Notes under the pieces: generated by a model
Database searches by the model: none
What the model was told of the DNA's origin: nothing
What the model saw: only the letters and a program-made list of their open reading frames with translations
Shown here: positions 8,415 to 16,350 of the stretch, piece after piece
Numbering within the stretch: the first letter of the stretch is position 1
Layout of the letters: the number at the start of each line of letters is the position of its first letter
NCBI GenBank assembly: GCA_009699875.1
Contig: WLNI01000001.1
Span: forward strand, 1,054,001 to 1,118,000
Direction: 5' to 3'
DNA from: Actinomycetota bacterium
Lineage (GTDB): Bacteria; Actinomycetota; Acidimicrobiia; Acidimicrobiales; RAAP-2
Length of the DNA: 64,000 nt
Program-made: the position numbers and the translations under genes

Positions 8415-8878
8415 CTCGAGCGTTCCTTGGTCTTGGAACGAATCTCGGTGATCGCCGAGGTGAACTTCTCCGGGCGGTCACGACTCTTGAAAAGACGGGC
8501 GAGCTCGTTGGTGTCTCGAATCTCTACGAAACCGAACCCGTCGGTGGCCCTCCTCAAGATCCCTTCTTGAATATCGTCGTCGCTCTCGAGACCACCCAGA
8601 CTCCTGAAGAGCTGCTCGCGACCTGTCAGGCACTTGAAACGACTGCCGAGCGGATTCGCACTGTTCGCTTTGGGCCGCGCACCCTCGACGTTGACGTGCT
8701 CTATGTCCAAGGCGAAACACGCGACTCAGCCTCCTTGACGGTTCCCCATCCTCGGATGTTTGAGCGTGCGTTTGTCCTGGCTCCCTTGAGAGAGCTGGCA
8801 CCCGATTTAGTCACCGATGAACTCCTCGAAGCGTCGGTGGGTGACGTGGTCTGTGTGGGAAAGTTAGTTGATGGCTGA
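8411..8878 (+). CDS. folK: 2-amino-4-hydroxy-6-hydroxymethyldihydropteridine pyrophosphokinase
   Basis: Pyrophosphorylates hydroxymethyl-dihydropterin with ATP. The 155-aa protein starts with LGLGTNLGDRRGELLRAV and has YETEPVGGPPQDPFLNIVVA and the magnesium/ATP motif RFGPRTLDVDVLY, followed by VPHPRMFERAFVLAPL. All are standard HPPK motifs in standard order. It overlaps folB (ATGA) and the HAD gene (8 bp). Confidence 0.95.
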   Translation: MTRAFLGLGTNLGDRRGELLRAVTTLEKTGELVGVSNLYETEPVGGPPQDPFLNIVVALETTQTPEELLATCQALETTAERIRTVRFGPRTLDVDVLYVQGETRDSASLTVPHPRMFERAFVLAPLRELAPDLVTDELLEASVGDVVCVGKLVDG

Positions 8879-9539
8879 GAATCAAAAGCTCGTGGTGTGT
8901 TTCGATATCGACGACACACTGCTTGATAACGACCAGATGGAAGCCGACCTCTCTGAGTTTCTGTTCGAGACCTTTGGCGCCAAAGGGAGAGATCGCTACC
9001 ACGAGCTTTTTGAAGCGACGCGAAGTGAATTTGGATACGCAGATTTTCTCGGCGCAGCCGAACGTTTTCGAATGGACGATATTCACGAGCCCTTGGCCTA
9101 CGACTTATCAAATTGGCTCTTGGACTATCCATTCCCAACGCGCCTCTATCCACATGCACTCGACGCGATTGCGTCCGTCAAGGCCTTTGGCACTCCGATC
9201 ATTGTTTCTGATGGTGACGGGGTCTATCAGCCACACAAGATCGCACGTTCTGGACTCCAGGAGATTTTTGAGAAGAGAGTGCTGATCTACATCCACAAAG
9301 AGAATGAGATCGCTGACATTGAGCGGCACTACCCTTCGGCGCACTACGTCTTTGTTGACGACAAAATCAAGATCCTTTCGTCGCTGAAAGAGCAGTGGGG
9401 CGATCGTGTCACGACGGTCTTTGTGACCCAGGGGCACTACGCCAATGATGCAGCCCTCCGTGCCCAGTACCCAGAGGCCGACGTCACCCTCGAGGGGGTC
9501 GGCGATCTCCGGGGCATTGATCTTTCTCAGCTCGCCTAG
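8871..9539 (+). CDS. HAD-superfamily hydrolase
   Basis: 222-aa haloacid-dehalogenase-type phosphohydrolase. Motif I FDIDDTLLDND (Asp12 nucleophile, Asp14), motif II PIIVSDGDG, a Lys in HKENE as likely motif III, and motif IV VFVDDKIKIL are present. There is a helical cap between motifs I and II. It follows folK with an 8-bp overlap, so it is at the end of the folate operon. A phosphatase role in that pathway or an unrelated housekeeping role are both possible; the substrate cannot be read from sequence. Start ATG 8871. Confidence 0.75.
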   Translation: MAENQKLVVCFDIDDTLLDNDQMEADLSEFLFETFGAKGRDRYHELFEATRSEFGYADFLGAAERFRMDDIHEPLAYDLSNWLLDYPFPTRLYPHALDAIASVKAFGTPIIVSDGDGVYQPHKIARSGLQEIFEKRVLIYIHKENEIADIERHYPSAHYVFVDDKIKILSSLKEQWGDRVTTVFVTQGHYANDAALRAQYPEADVTLEGVGDLRGIDLSQLA

Positions 9540-9689
9540 AGCGTCCCAAAATAGGGGTTTTCCCTGTTCGTCGGCCACGTTGTCACCTCGTGGTGGCGGT
9601 TTGGTTCCAGACAGGCCTACGATGAGGAAGGTAAGTGGCAAGTCAACGCGAACGGCACCCCAACTGTGGGCTGGAACGTCGGAGGCAAT

Positions 9690-10481
9690 ATGGCACAGGT
9701 ACTCATTATCGGCGCAGGTCGTGCGGGATCATCAATGGCGCGCGCCTTGCGAGAAGTTGGACACGAGGTTGAAGGTCCGGTCGGTCGAGGTTTTCACTAC
9801 GAAGAGATCGATGACCGATTCAACGTGGTCATGGTGGCAACGAGCGACGATGCCATTGCCTCAGTCTCGTCAAAGATCCCAGCCTCGCCGAACCGAGTGG
9901 TGGTCCACCTTTCTGGGTCCCTTGGACTCGACGTTCTCAATTCGCATCCTCGTCGAGGGGCAATCCACCCTTTAGTCCCGCTTCCAACGGTTGAGCTTGG
10001 ATCACATCGACTGTTGAGTGGGATCTCATTTGCCGTCGCAGGCGACGAGATTGTTCAAGAGATCGTGACAAGTTTGCACGGCAACATCGTTGCGGTGGCT
10101 GATGAAGACCGGGCGCGCTATCACGCAGCGGCCTGTGTCGCGGCCAACCACGTGGTCGCGGTGATGGGGCAAGTCGAGAGAATCGCTGAGTCGGCAGGAC
10201 TGAGCGTCGACGCATTTTTAGATCTAGCACGAGCGGCGATCGATGACGTTGCTCGCTTTGGAGCTCGTAACGCACTGACCGGTCCCGCCTCTCGAGGCGA
10301 CTGGGCAACCCTAGAGCGCCACCTCGATGCCATTGATGTCTCAGAGCATGCTGGGTATCGAGCAGGCGTGGGAATGGCACTCGATTTGATTACGACGAGA
10401 GACGTGATCGAAGTGCTTGACGAGCCAGTTGATGAGATGCCTGAAGTGAGAAGCCCTTCGGGCACGTCACTCGTCGGCTAA
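9690..10481 (+). CDS. Rossmann-fold DUF2520-domain protein
   Basis: 263-aa protein with an N-terminal NAD(P)-binding Rossmann motif (IIGAGRAGSSMARAL) and the DUF2520 C-terminal helical domain (HAAACVAANHVVAVMGQVE). This architecture resembles 6-phosphogluconate or ketopantoate reductase-type dehydrogenases and is usually encoded next to panC, as here. A ketopantoate-reductase-like role is often guessed from context but is not demonstrated. ATG 9690 follows CGGAGG. The 150 bp before it contain no gene that I can recognise. Confidence 0.85.
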   Translation: MAQVLIIGAGRAGSSMARALREVGHEVEGPVGRGFHYEEIDDRFNVVMVATSDDAIASVSSKIPASPNRVVVHLSGSLGLDVLNSHPRRGAIHPLVPLPTVELGSHRLLSGISFAVAGDEIVQEIVTSLHGNIVAVADEDRARYHAAACVAANHVVAVMGQVERIAESAGLSVDAFLDLARAAIDDVARFGARNALTGPASRGDWATLERHLDAIDVSEHAGYRAGVGMALDLITTRDVIEVLDEPVDEMPEVRSPSGTSLVG

Positions 10482-10484
10482 GTC

Positions 10485-11354
10485 GTGGACGTCATCACTA
10501 CGCGCTCACTGTGGCGCCAAGCGCTCATCAACGAGCGGGCGCAAGGTCGAACGATTGGGTTCGTCCCCACCATGGGCGCGCTGCACGCAGGACACCGAGC
10601 ACTTGTAGAACAAGCGGTGCGCGAGTGTGACGTGGCGGCAGTCAGTATTTTTGTGAACCCGCTACAGTTCGGCAACGCTGGTGATTTGGCGGGGTACCCA
10701 AGAGATCTTGAGGGAGATTGTGCACTTCTCGAAGATGCGGGGGCCGCGTATGTTTTTGTTCCAGAGGTCACCGAGATCTACCCAGATTCTCCTGATCACC
10801 AGGCGACGAGCATTCACGTTGAGGGGGCCAGCCTCGGATTTGAAGGCGCAGATCGCCCGGGCCACTTTGATGGCATGGCCACGATTGTGGCCATGCTCTT
10901 CTCGTTGACCGGTCGCACCAAGGCGTATTTCGGTGAGAAAGATATTCAACAACTCTGCGTCGTCCAACAGATGGTCGCCGACTTGGCCATGGATATCGAA
11001 GTCATCGCCTGCCCAACCGTTCGCCACGATGACGGGGTTGCGCTCTCAAGTCGCAACGCTCGGCTCTCTCACACGGCTCGCCAGAGCGCAGCGGTCATCT
11101 TTCGAGCACTCAGTGTCGGGGGCAAGGCCCTCGAGAGTGGGGCGACGAGACAAGAAGTTGAAGCGGTGATGGCCAGTTGCATTGCGGCAGAGCCCGAGGT
11201 CTCACTCTCCTACGCTGGTGTTGTGGAAACCCCGTCCTTTGCGATACCGAACGAGCTACGTCCTGGTCAGGAGTATCGATTGATTCTCGCCGGAGAACTC
11301 GATGGTGTTCGCTTGATTGACAACATTGGAGCGATTGCAGGTCGTCGGCCATGA
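10485..11354 (+). CDS. panC: Pantothenate synthetase
   Basis: Joins pantoate and beta-alanine using ATP, giving pantothenate for CoA. The 289-aa enzyme has the nucleotide-binding VPTMGALHAGHRALV (HxGH), FVNPLQFG, YFGEKDIQQL and the KMSKS-like SSRNARLS. GTG start three nucleotides after the DUF2520 stop. It is coupled by ATGA to nadB. Together with the downstream coaX it links pantothenate and CoA synthesis. Confidence 0.95.
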   Translation: MDVITTRSLWRQALINERAQGRTIGFVPTMGALHAGHRALVEQAVRECDVAAVSIFVNPLQFGNAGDLAGYPRDLEGDCALLEDAGAAYVFVPEVTEIYPDSPDHQATSIHVEGASLGFEGADRPGHFDGMATIVAMLFSLTGRTKAYFGEKDIQQLCVVQQMVADLAMDIEVIACPTVRHDDGVALSSRNARLSHTARQSAAVIFRALSVGGKALESGATRQEVEAVMASCIAAEPEVSLSYAGVVETPSFAIPNELRPGQEYRLILAGELDGVRLIDNIGAIAGRRP

Positions 11355-12940
11355 GTGACTACGACGTCTTGGTAGTTGGCAGTGGTATCGCCGGGCTTTC
11401 GATTGCCGTGCGACTTTCTCGAGTTGGTCTGCGAGTTGGGGTTGTGACCAAGGCCTCGTTGTCGGATTCGACAACGATCTGGGCCCAAGGTGGGGTTGCT
11501 GCGGTCCTGGGCGAAGGAGAAGATTCGAAAGAAGCGCACGTCGCCGACACTCTTCGAGCGGGCGCAGGGCTCTGTGACGAAGAAGCCGTGGCCCTCCTCG
11601 TTGAAGAAGGACCACGTCGTGTCGAAGAGCTGATTGACTTAGGGGCGGTCTTTGACCGCACTGATGCAGGGGCGTTCGCGCTCGCTCGAGAGGGAGGCCA
11701 TTCGCATCCTCGAGTCCTTCACGCCGGGGGAGTCGCCACAGGCATTGAAGTACAACGAACGCTTGTCGATGCCATTGAAGGAGCGGGGGTTGACGTTATA
11801 GAACATTCCTTTGCTCATCGATTGCTCTCTGGCGACAACGGCGTAGAGGGCATCGAAGTTCTTCGTGGCTCTGGTCAGCGCTCGGTCGTGACGGCATCGC
11901 ACATTGTCTTGGCGACTGGTGGAGCGGGGCAGGTCTTTGCCGTGACAACCAATCCTCCCGAGTCAACCGGTGATGGCGTGGCTATGGCTCTTCGAGCCGG
12001 CGTGGCGGTGAGCGACGTTGAGTTCATGCAGTTTCACCCGACCGCGCTCTACTGTGACATCTCGCCGAGACCGTTGATCTCTGAAGCACTGCGGGGCGAT
12101 GGCGCACTCTTACGCGACGGCGAGGGAGCACGTTTCGTCGACGAACTCGCTCCACGAGATGTGGTCTCGAGCGCAATGGCCGCAACCATGCAGGCCCAAG
12201 CGCGAAATCACCTCTGGCTCGATGCAACAACGCTTCGTGATTTTGAGCAGCGATTTCCCTCGCTGACACAGCGCTTGGCGTCCTTGGGGATTCATCCAGG
12301 CGAGGACTGGATCCCTGTGGCTCCTGCAGCGCACCACTTAGCCGGAGGGGTCATGACGGACCTTTCTGGAGCGACGATGCTTGAGGGTCTCTGGGCCGCT
12401 GGTGAAGTTGCCGACACGGGAGTGCATGGTGCGAATCGCCTGGCCTCAAACTCACTACTTGAGGGACTGGTCTTTGGTTCTCGAGTTGCAGAAGCCATCG
12501 CTGAAGGCCAACGTGGCCCGTCGCCAACAGGAGTGCTTCGCGCACTTCTCGCTCCTGGGAGTGGAGGTCTTGGTGTCGACGAGGTGATCGCTTCACACGA
12601 CATGGCTGATGACGAACCCGACAGCGACCTCTCACTCTTAGAGATTGAGAAGCAACGCCTTGCTCTCCAACAGGTGATGACCGATGATGCTGGCGTCGTC
12701 CGGAACGCACACGGCATGGAACATGCAGCCAGTGTTGTTGGAGCGCTGGCTCGACATCAGGGAGAGAGTCCCGCCACGATGGCGCAAGGGGAGCTCTCGA
12801 ATCTCTGCGAGGTGGCACGAGCGATGTTGGCCGCAGCACTGCAGCGCCACGAGTCTCGAGGGAGCCACGAACGCCAAGAGTTTCCAGAGCGAGATCCTGC
12901 GTGGCAGCGACGTCTGGTGCACCGAGGAGGAGGACGATGA
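11351..12940 (+). CDS. nadB: L-aspartate oxidase
   Basis: FAD-dependent oxidation of L-aspartate to iminoaspartate, the first step of de novo NAD synthesis. In the 529-aa protein the FAD-binding VVGSGIAGLSIAV is near residue 9, with ATGGAGQVFAVTTNP, EFMQFHPTAL, HHLAGGVMTDL and GANRLASNSLLEGLVFGSR, all typical of NadB and fumarate-reductase flavoproteins. It overlaps panC and nadC by ATGA. The partner quinolinate synthase gene nadA, often adjacent in actinobacteria, is not in this window. Confidence 0.95.
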   Translation: MSDYDVLVVGSGIAGLSIAVRLSRVGLRVGVVTKASLSDSTTIWAQGGVAAVLGEGEDSKEAHVADTLRAGAGLCDEEAVALLVEEGPRRVEELIDLGAVFDRTDAGAFALAREGGHSHPRVLHAGGVATGIEVQRTLVDAIEGAGVDVIEHSFAHRLLSGDNGVEGIEVLRGSGQRSVVTASHIVLATGGAGQVFAVTTNPPESTGDGVAMALRAGVAVSDVEFMQFHPTALYCDISPRPLISEALRGDGALLRDGEGARFVDELAPRDVVSSAMAATMQAQARNHLWLDATTLRDFEQRFPSLTQRLASLGIHPGEDWIPVAPAAHHLAGGVMTDLSGATMLEGLWAAGEVADTGVHGANRLASNSLLEGLVFGSRVAEAIAEGQRGPSPTGVLRALLAPGSGGLGVDEVIASHDMADDEPDSDLSLLEIEKQRLALQQVMTDDAGVVRNAHGMEHAASVVGALARHQGESPATMAQGELSNLCEVARAMLAAALQRHESRGSHERQEFPERDPAWQRRLVHRGGGR

Positions 12941-13800
12941 GCGCTCCCAACATCGAGACGGTGGTCACAGATGCCGTGACCAGAGCTCTGGTCGAGGACT
13001 TAGAGCCCTTCGGAGATCTCACTGCGGCCTTGATCGATGAGAAGGCCGTTGGCGCACTGGTCATTTCGACTCGGGAGAACGGCGTGATCGCAGGCCAAGC
13101 ATGTGTGGTTGAAGCGTTCTTGCAGATGGAACCTTCGATTGTGGTCGACGTTGTCGCACAAGACGGAACATCGGTGAGACCTGGTGACGTGGTCACGCGA
13201 GTCTCGGGGCCACTTCGACCGATTCTTTCCGCCGAGCGAACCGCATTAAATTTTCTTGGACACCTTTCAGGAATCGCTAGTGCAACACGCATCATGGTTG
13301 ATGCTGTTTCTGCAGTGTCACCAACAACGAAAGTGCTTGACACGCGTAAAACAACACCAGGACTTCGACTCTTAGAAAAGGCAGCGGTTCGAGCGGGTGG
13401 TGGTTCAAACCACCGAATAAATCTTTCGGACGCGGTGTTGATCAAAGACAATCACTTGGGCGCACTCGGCATCACCGATGCGGTGCAGAGAGCCAAGGCA
13501 CTCTGGCCGGGGAGAAATGTTGAAGTTGAGTGCGAAAACGAAGCGCAGGTGCGAGAGTCTGCCGAGGCCGGGGCAACGTCAGTCTTATTGGACAATATGA
13601 CCCCAACTGAAGCAGGGCGGGTTGCCGACATTGGTCGAAAGATCTCACCAGAGATGTTGATTGAAGTCTCTGGCGGCATCACCCTCGAGACGGCACCCCG
13701 CTATGCCGCAGCGGGGGTTGACCTCATCAGTGTTGGCGCACTCACGCACTCTGCTCGCTCGCTTGATCTTGGTCTGGATCTCACCGTGGAAGATAGCTAA
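12937..13800 (+). CDS. nadC: Nicotinate-nucleotide pyrophosphorylase (carboxylating)
   Basis: Converts quinolinate and PRPP to nicotinate mononucleotide. The 287-aa enzyme shows LNFLGHLSGIAS, DTRKTTPGLR, EKAAVRAGGGSNHR and LIKDNHLG, VECENEAQ and ISVGALTHS, all family hallmarks. ATG 12937 follows a strong GAGGAGGAGG and overlaps the nadB stop; longer upstream starts would overlap nadB coding sequence. Confidence 0.95.
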   Translation: MSAPNIETVVTDAVTRALVEDLEPFGDLTAALIDEKAVGALVISTRENGVIAGQACVVEAFLQMEPSIVVDVVAQDGTSVRPGDVVTRVSGPLRPILSAERTALNFLGHLSGIASATRIMVDAVSAVSPTTKVLDTRKTTPGLRLLEKAAVRAGGGSNHRINLSDAVLIKDNHLGALGITDAVQRAKALWPGRNVEVECENEAQVRESAEAGATSVLLDNMTPTEAGRVADIGRKISPEMLIEVSGGITLETAPRYAAAGVDLISVGALTHSARSLDLGLDLTVEDS

Positions 13801-13809
13801 GGAGGCACT

Positions 13810-14598
13810 GTGCTCATTGCAATCGACGTTGGAAATACCGAAACAGTGATCGGACTCTTTGGAGATGAACCGGCAACTGGTCTCAGCCATCACTGGCGAC
13901 TCTCGACGGTGAGAACTCGAACACCCGATGAGCACGCCATGTTGATCACTCAACTTTTAGATCTTGAAGGTTTTGATATTGCGACCTCAATCAGTGGAAT
14001 CGCCATCTCGTCGTCGGTGCCGGCCGTCACCACCGAGCTTCGAAAGATGGCCGAGCGCTGGTTTGCGTCACTGCCCTGTGTCGTGCTCGGGCCAGGCGTT
14101 CGCTCGGGAATGTCGATTCTTTACGACAACCCCAAAGAAGTTGGTGCGGACCGGATTGCCGATGCGGTGGGGGCCTACGACCTGTACGGCGGACCCTCAA
14201 TCGTTGTGGACCTTGGAACGGCGACCACCTTCGATGCCATCAGTGCTGAAGGTGAGTACCTCGGTGGCGCCATCGTTCCAGGAATCTCTATCTCGCTCGA
14301 AGCACTCTTTCACCATGCTGCGGCGTTGCGCTCTGTTGAGCTCGTGGCACCTCGAAACGTCATCGGCCGCTCAACCGTGGAGTCGATTCAGTCTGGTGTT
14401 CTCTACGGCTATGCCGCACAAGTCGACGGGATGTGTGCACTGTTTCAAGAGACGCTCGGGGAGGCCACGGTCGTGGCAACCGGTGGCCTTTCCTCGCTCA
14501 TAGCCCCCTACGCGAAATCCATCGACCACGTCGAGCCCTGGCTCACCCTCCATGGTCTGCGCATTGTCTTTGAACGCAATACCCGGGATACAGACTAA
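13810..14598 (+). CDS. coaX: Type III pantothenate kinase
   Basis: Phosphorylates pantothenate, first committed step to CoA. The 262-aa ASKHA-fold protein has the phosphate motif IDVGNTETVIGLF, VGADRIADAVGAY, DLGTATTFDAI and GAIVPGIS as in bacterial CoaX. GTG start with AAGGAGGCA nine nucleotides upstream. Last gene of the panC-nadB-nadC-coaX series. It uses a monovalent cation-dependent, CoA-insensitive mechanism in characterised homologues. Confidence 0.94.
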   Translation: MLIAIDVGNTETVIGLFGDEPATGLSHHWRLSTVRTRTPDEHAMLITQLLDLEGFDIATSISGIAISSSVPAVTTELRKMAERWFASLPCVVLGPGVRSGMSILYDNPKEVGADRIADAVGAYDLYGGPSIVVDLGTATTFDAISAEGEYLGGAIVPGISISLEALFHHAAALRSVELVAPRNVIGRSTVESIQSGVLYGYAAQVDGMCALFQETLGEATVVATGGLSSLIAPYAKSIDHVEPWLTLHGLRIVFERNTRDTD

Positions 14599-14672
14599 AA
14601 GATCAAGCAACGTGGCCCCCAGGCCAAGAGAACGGTTCTTACGTAGTTTTTATGTCCCGCCACTGGTTTTCT

Positions 14673-14715
14673 CATCTTCGAGGTGGAAGATGGGATTGGT
14701 CACCGAGACTCGGTG
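14673..14715 (+). promoter_or_regulatory. Two hairpins in the leader of the small secreted protein
   Basis: A perfect 7-bp stem (CATCTTC/GAAGATG, 6-nt loop, 14673-14692) is followed by a perfect 6-bp stem (CACCGA/TCGGTG, 3-nt loop, 14701-14715) just before the AAGGAGA ribosome site and ATG 14742. The sequence does not match a riboswitch class I recognise. It could control stability or translation of the next gene. Confidence 0.35.
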
Positions 14716-14741
14716 GTGAAGTGAAGTCAAGGAGATTACGT

Positions 14742-15137
14742 ATGAAACTTCGAACCCTTTCCGCAGCTGCAGCGAGTGTTGCAGCGATGAGTGTTGGTGT
14801 CGTCGGAATTGCTGGATCAGCAGGAGCGGCCACCCCCGCCCAGAACCACCCGAAAGCCGCAGCGATGGTTGCCAAGATTGAGGCAGTCGCCAATGCCGGG
14901 CAACTTCCGGCGAATTACAGCTGCACGAAAGCGTCCACGCAGTTAGCTCACATTTCGACCACGCAGTCCAAGTTGAGCACGCGTCTCACAACGGCTCAGG
15001 CCAACCAAGCAGCAGCAACTGCCGCAGGACAGACCACCAAGGCCAATGCCATTGCAGCTCGGATCACCAAAGCAGAGCAGTTCAGTACCGCACTTGGAAC
15101 GGTGTCATCGCTGATCAGTGCGCAGTGCCCCGCCTAA
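14742..15137 (+). CDS. Small secreted alanine/threonine-rich protein, unknown function
   Basis: 131 aa. A signal peptide is clear: MKLRTLSA, a hydrophobic alanine-rich core, and a likely AGA-A or GAA-T cleavage near residue 30. The mature part is mostly helical, rich in Ala, Thr, Gln and Lys, with heptad-like spacing and just two cysteines (SCTK and the QCPA C-terminus), which could form one disulfide. ATG 14742 follows AAGGAGA. I do not recognise the family. It has its own leader with two hairpins and a strong terminator after it. Confidence 0.7.
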   Translation: MKLRTLSAAAASVAAMSVGVVGIAGSAGAATPAQNHPKAAAMVAKIEAVANAGQLPANYSCTKASTQLAHISTTQSKLSTRLTTAQANQAAATAAGQTTKANAIAARITKAEQFSTALGTVSSLISAQCPA

Positions 15138-15183
15138 GAACAGGGAAATAATTCACGACACGAAGAACCGTGTCGAGCAGAAA

Positions 15184-15225
15184 AACGAAGCCCCGACCGG
15201 ACCCCCTCCTGGTTGGGGCTTCGTT
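15184..15225. terminator. Bidirectional intrinsic terminator
   Basis: 15-bp stem AACGAAGCCCCGACC with GGTTGGGGCTTCGTT (one G-U pair) and a 12-nt loop, followed by TCTTTC. It sits between two convergent genes and has A-rich sequence on the left and T-rich on the right, so it can serve both. Confidence 0.85.
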
Positions 15226-15252
15226 CTTTCTTGAGAACAATCGCCCGAGACG

Positions 15253-16227
15253 CTAGAGCGGAAGATCTTCAAGGAGCGATGACGCGAGATTCTCAAAGCC
15301 TCGGGAAAGATCGTCATTGTTCAGCGAACTTGCGATCTCTCCCGCTCGGACCACGTGTCGCTGTGCTTCGGCAAGAGATTCTTTGATACCCGAGGTGCGG
15401 GTGACGAGGATTCGAGCCTCTTCTCTCTCGGCGTCATCGAGTTCGTGGCCAAGGAGACGTCGAAGTTCATCGCCCACTTCTTTGTCATTGAGGGCGATGA
15501 TGACCGGAAGGGTGTAGATCCCTTCGGCAAGGTCTTGGCCCACAGGCTTTCCAAGTTCCCCGTTCACCGCTGTGATATCCAAAATATCGTCGCGAAGCTG
15601 AAAGATAAGGCCCAACGACATGCCGTACTCGGTCAGCGCTTCGAGATCTTGTCCCGACTGTCCAGAGGTGAGGCCACCCACTCGGCATGCTGCGGCCATG
15701 AGTGCTGCAGTCTTTCCAGAGATCGCCTCGTAGTAGTCCTCGACGGTTCGGTTCGCGTCAAACGAGGTGCGCACTTCGGAGACTTGGCCCTGAGTGAGGC
15801 GGGCCAAGGTATGAGCCAACAGGCTCGACACCGGCGTCCCGAGGTCTGCGGCGATTGCCGCGGAGCGAGCCATAAGAAAGTCCCCGGCAACGATGGCCAC
15901 GATATTTCCATAGCGAGCATTCACACTCTCGACCGTCCGGCGCATGGTGGCCTCATCCATGACGTCATCGTGATAAAGCGATGCCAAATGCATGAGTTCT
16001 ACTGCGACGCCACCCAAAAGATCGTTCCGTGTGGCCGCATGAGCTCCCATCGTGGCGGAGGCCACAGAAAGGAGCGGACGAAGACGTTTGCCCCCGGCGG
16101 CAATGAGATGGGTCGTAATCCCGTCAAGAAAGGTGTCGCCAATAACAACCGATTCAGCCAAGAGAGGCTCGAAAAGAGCCATATCTGCCTCAACAGAGGG
16201 AAGACCGAGTGATTGGAGGGGATTCAT
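15253..16227 (-). CDS. Polyprenyl diphosphate synthase (menaquinone side-chain type)
   Basis: 324-aa trans-prenyltransferase that chain-elongates farnesyl or geranylgeranyl diphosphate. The first aspartate-rich motif is in LYHDDVMDEATMRR and the second in FQLRDDILDI; GGKRLRPLL, ISGKTAALMAAACRVG and GKPVGQDLAEGIYTLP are also standard. By context it probably makes the octa- to decaprenyl tail of menaquinone, but chain length cannot be set confidently. Start ATG 16227 follows GGGAGAC; an upstream in-frame extension to 16284 overlaps the clpC promoter region. Confidence 0.9.
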   Translation of the reverse strand: MNPLQSLGLPSVEADMALFEPLLAESVVIGDTFLDGITTHLIAAGGKRLRPLLSVASATMGAHAATRNDLLGGVAVELMHLASLYHDDVMDEATMRRTVESVNARYGNIVAIVAGDFLMARSAAIAADLGTPVSSLLAHTLARLTQGQVSEVRTSFDANRTVEDYYEAISGKTAALMAAACRVGGLTSGQSGQDLEALTEYGMSLGLIFQLRDDILDITAVNGELGKPVGQDLAEGIYTLPVIIALNDKEVGDELRRLLGHELDDAEREEARILVTRTSGIKESLAEAQRHVVRAGEIASSLNNDDLSRGFENLASSLLEDLPL

Positions 16228-16287
16228 CGTCTCCCACGATAGGCGGATCAGGGACCTGTCCTGCCACCTGGGAATTTGCCCCATGCC

Positions 16288-16324
16288 GGTGTGAAGGGCA
16301 CACCTTCCCGGTACACTCGGTACA
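16288..16324 (+). promoter_or_regulatory. clpC promoter region with palindrome and direct repeat
   Basis: A perfect palindrome GGTGTG-AAGGG-CACACC (16288-16304) is followed by a tandem CGGTACA-CT-CGGTACA (16309-16324). TACACT at 16312-16317 fits a TAnnnT -10, which would place the palindrome over the -35. This looks like a repressor or activator site for clpC; the regulator is unknown. Confidence 0.45.
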
Positions 16325-16350
16325 GAAGCCCTAAGAACGGAGGCGGGCAG

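Noticed and set aside
9540-9689. Terminator or promoter in the gap before the DUF2520 gene
   Set aside because: Only weak 4-5 bp stems and no clear promoter boxes.
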